Origin: DATDAH01 sp036525535
GTDB taxonomy: Bacteria > Actinomycetota > Acidimicrobiia > Acidimicrobiales > DATDAH01
Reading direction: 5' to 3'
DNA: 7,871 nucleotides
Assembly: GCA_036525535.1 (NCBI GenBank)
Contig: DATDAH010000246.1
Coordinates: forward strand, 1 to 7,871
Part shown: positions 6,837 through 7,871 of the stretch, in pieces
How the letters are laid out: every line of letters begins with the position of its first letter
Numbering within the stretch: position 1 is the stretch's first letter
The notes under the pieces: model-generated
The model's database searches: none
What the model saw: only the letters and a program-made list of their open reading frames with translations
What the model was told of the DNA's origin: nothing
Translations under genes and position numbers: made by a program

Positions 6837-7871
6837 GCGCCGTTCTCGCCTCCGCGGGCTCGGCCGCGCTCCACTTCCCGATCCTCACCGTCCTGGTCCT
6901 GCTGCCCGCGGCCGGCGCCCTGTTGGTGGCCGTGCTGCCCCGGTCGCGGCCGGAGCTGCTCAAGGTCGCGGCCGTCCTGGTGTCGATCGCCGCCGCCGCC
7001 CTCGGGGGGTGGATGCTGGTCGAGTTCCAGACCGGGGCGACCGGGTTCCAGTTCGTCAGCCGGCACACCTGGATCGCCGACCTCGGGATCTCCTGGCACG
7101 TCGGCGTCGACGGGATCTCGCTCTTCCTCGTCGTCCTGACCCTCGTCCTGTTCCCGATCGCCATGCTGGCCACGGACCCGGACCACGACCCCAAGCCGTA
7201 CTACGCGTGGCTGCTGCTGCTGGAGGCGGGCTGCCTCGGCACCTTCCTGGCCCTCGACCTCTTCGTCTTCTTCGTGATGTTCGAGATCGTGCTCGTCCCC
7301 ATGTACTTCCTCATCGGGGGCTGGGGTCACGGCCGGCGGGTCTACGCCGCCACCAAGTTCTTCCTCTTCACGATGCTGGGATCAGCCATGATGCTGGTCG
7401 GCATCCTGGCCCTGGTCATCCTCACCGCCCGGGCGACCGGCGACGCCCTCACCTTCGACCTGGTCACGCTGGCCAACACCCAGGCCCTGGCCGTCAACAC
7501 CGGGCGCTGGATATTCCTGGCCTTCGCACTGGCCTTCTCGGTCAAGGTCCCGCTGTTCCCGCTGCACACCTGGCTGCCGGACGCCCACACCGAGGCCCCG
7601 ACCGCGGGCTCGGTGATCCTGGCCGGGGTCATGCTGAAGCTGGGCACGTACGGATTCCTGCGCTTCGGCGTGTACCTGTTCCCCGAGGCGTCGGTCTACT
7701 TCGCTCCCGCACTGGTCACCCTCGGTGTCGTCGGCATCCTCTACGCCGCGGTCGTGGCCACGATGCAGAAGGACCTGAAGCGGCTGGTGGCCTACTCGTC
7801 GGTGGCTCACCTCGGCTTCATCATCCTGGGGACCTTCGCCATCACCCAGCAGGGGCTGGCGGGCGGCGTGC
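6833..7871 (+). CDS. nuoM: NADH-quinone oxidoreductase subunit M (ND4 homologue), 3'-truncated by the window edge
   Basis: NuoM is the middle antiporter-like proton-pumping subunit of complex I. The frame runs open from GTG 6833 to the last base, giving 346 whole codons; family members are about 500 residues, so about a third is missing. Visible landmarks are VGVDGISLFLVVLTL (90-104), FFVMFEIVLVPMYFLIGGWG (146-165) with the buried E151 equivalent to E. coli E144, FSVKVPLFPLHTWLPDAHTE (235-254) with K238, GVMLKLGTYGFLRFGVYLF (265-283) with K269, and MQKDLKRLVAYSSVAHLGFI (311-330). The PLHTWLPDAH form and the weaker resemblance to NuoL in the N-terminal third identify it as NuoM rather than a second NuoL or NuoN. 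The later helices, including the distal-channel Glu of helix 12, lie outside the window. One ATA isoleucine codon (7511-7513) is unusual for such GC-rich DNA. The start overlaps the nuoL stop by four bases. Confidence 0.97.
   Translation, partial: MSAVLASAGSAALHFPILTVLVLLPAAGALLVAVLPRSRPELLKVAAVLVSIAAAALGGWMLVEFQTGATGFQFVSRHTWIADLGISWHVGVDGISLFLVVLTLVLFPIAMLATDPDHDPKPYYAWLLLLEAGCLGTFLALDLFVFFVMFEIVLVPMYFLIGGWGHGRRVYAATKFFLFTMLGSAMMLVGILALVILTARATGDALTFDLVTLANTQALAVNTGRWIFLAFALAFSVKVPLFPLHTWLPDAHTEAPTAGSVILAGVMLKLGTYGFLRFGVYLFPEASVYFAPALVTLGVVGILYAAVVATMQKDLKRLVAYSSVAHLGFIILGTFAITQQGLAGGV

Noticed and set aside
1..7871. A previously undescribed system, cargo gene or mobile element within the operon
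   Set aside because: Every stretch over 13 bases is accounted for by a conserved nuo gene in standard order. No foreign insertion, repeat, RNA gene or extra reading frame with independent support was seen.

Overview
The window is a stretch of a bacterial respiratory complex I operon (proton-pumping NADH:quinone oxidoreductase, NDH-1). Seven nuo genes lie head to tail on the + strand in the standard order: nuoG (5' end cut off by the window), nuoH, nuoI, nuoJ, nuoK, nuoL and nuoM (3' end cut off). The DNA is very GC-rich, with almost every third codon position G or C. That codon use, the C-terminally extended NuoH and NuoI, and the style of the protein sequences suggest a high-GC actinobacterium, possibly of the Acidimicrobiia. 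The taxonomic placement is inference from recalled sequence style, not from a search.

Layout: 1-2223 encodes the iron-sulfur/molybdopterin-fold subunit NuoG. 2237-3433 encodes NuoH, the membrane subunit that forms the quinone pocket. 3433-4041 encodes NuoI, the 2x[4Fe-4S] ferredoxin-like subunit. 4041-4610 and 4607-4924 encode the small membrane subunits NuoJ and NuoK. 4929-6836 encodes the antiporter-like subunit NuoL, and 6833-7871 encodes the first 346 residues of the antiporter-like subunit NuoM. The only non-coding DNA is 13 bases between nuoG and nuoH and 4 bases between nuoK and nuoL. Every other junction overlaps by 1 or 4 bases, so the genes are almost certainly co-transcribed and translationally coupled. 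I see no promoter, terminator, RNA gene, repeat array or mobile element.

How the genes work together: NuoG carries electrons from NADH (oxidised by NuoE/F, presumably encoded just upstream) along its Fe-S clusters to NuoI. NuoI passes them to quinone in the pocket formed partly by NuoH. The resulting conformational and electrostatic signal travels through NuoH/J/K into NuoM and NuoL, which contain the conserved Glu/Lys/His residues of the proton channels. nuoN would be expected just past the right edge.

I found no new system here. The points worth a second look are small: retention of the four-cysteine N7 cluster site in NuoG, a change in start-codon and overlap style along the operon, a four-codon micro-ORF bridging nuoG and nuoH, an uncertain nuoK start, and a Gly-to-Ala change in the NuoJ third-helix motif.
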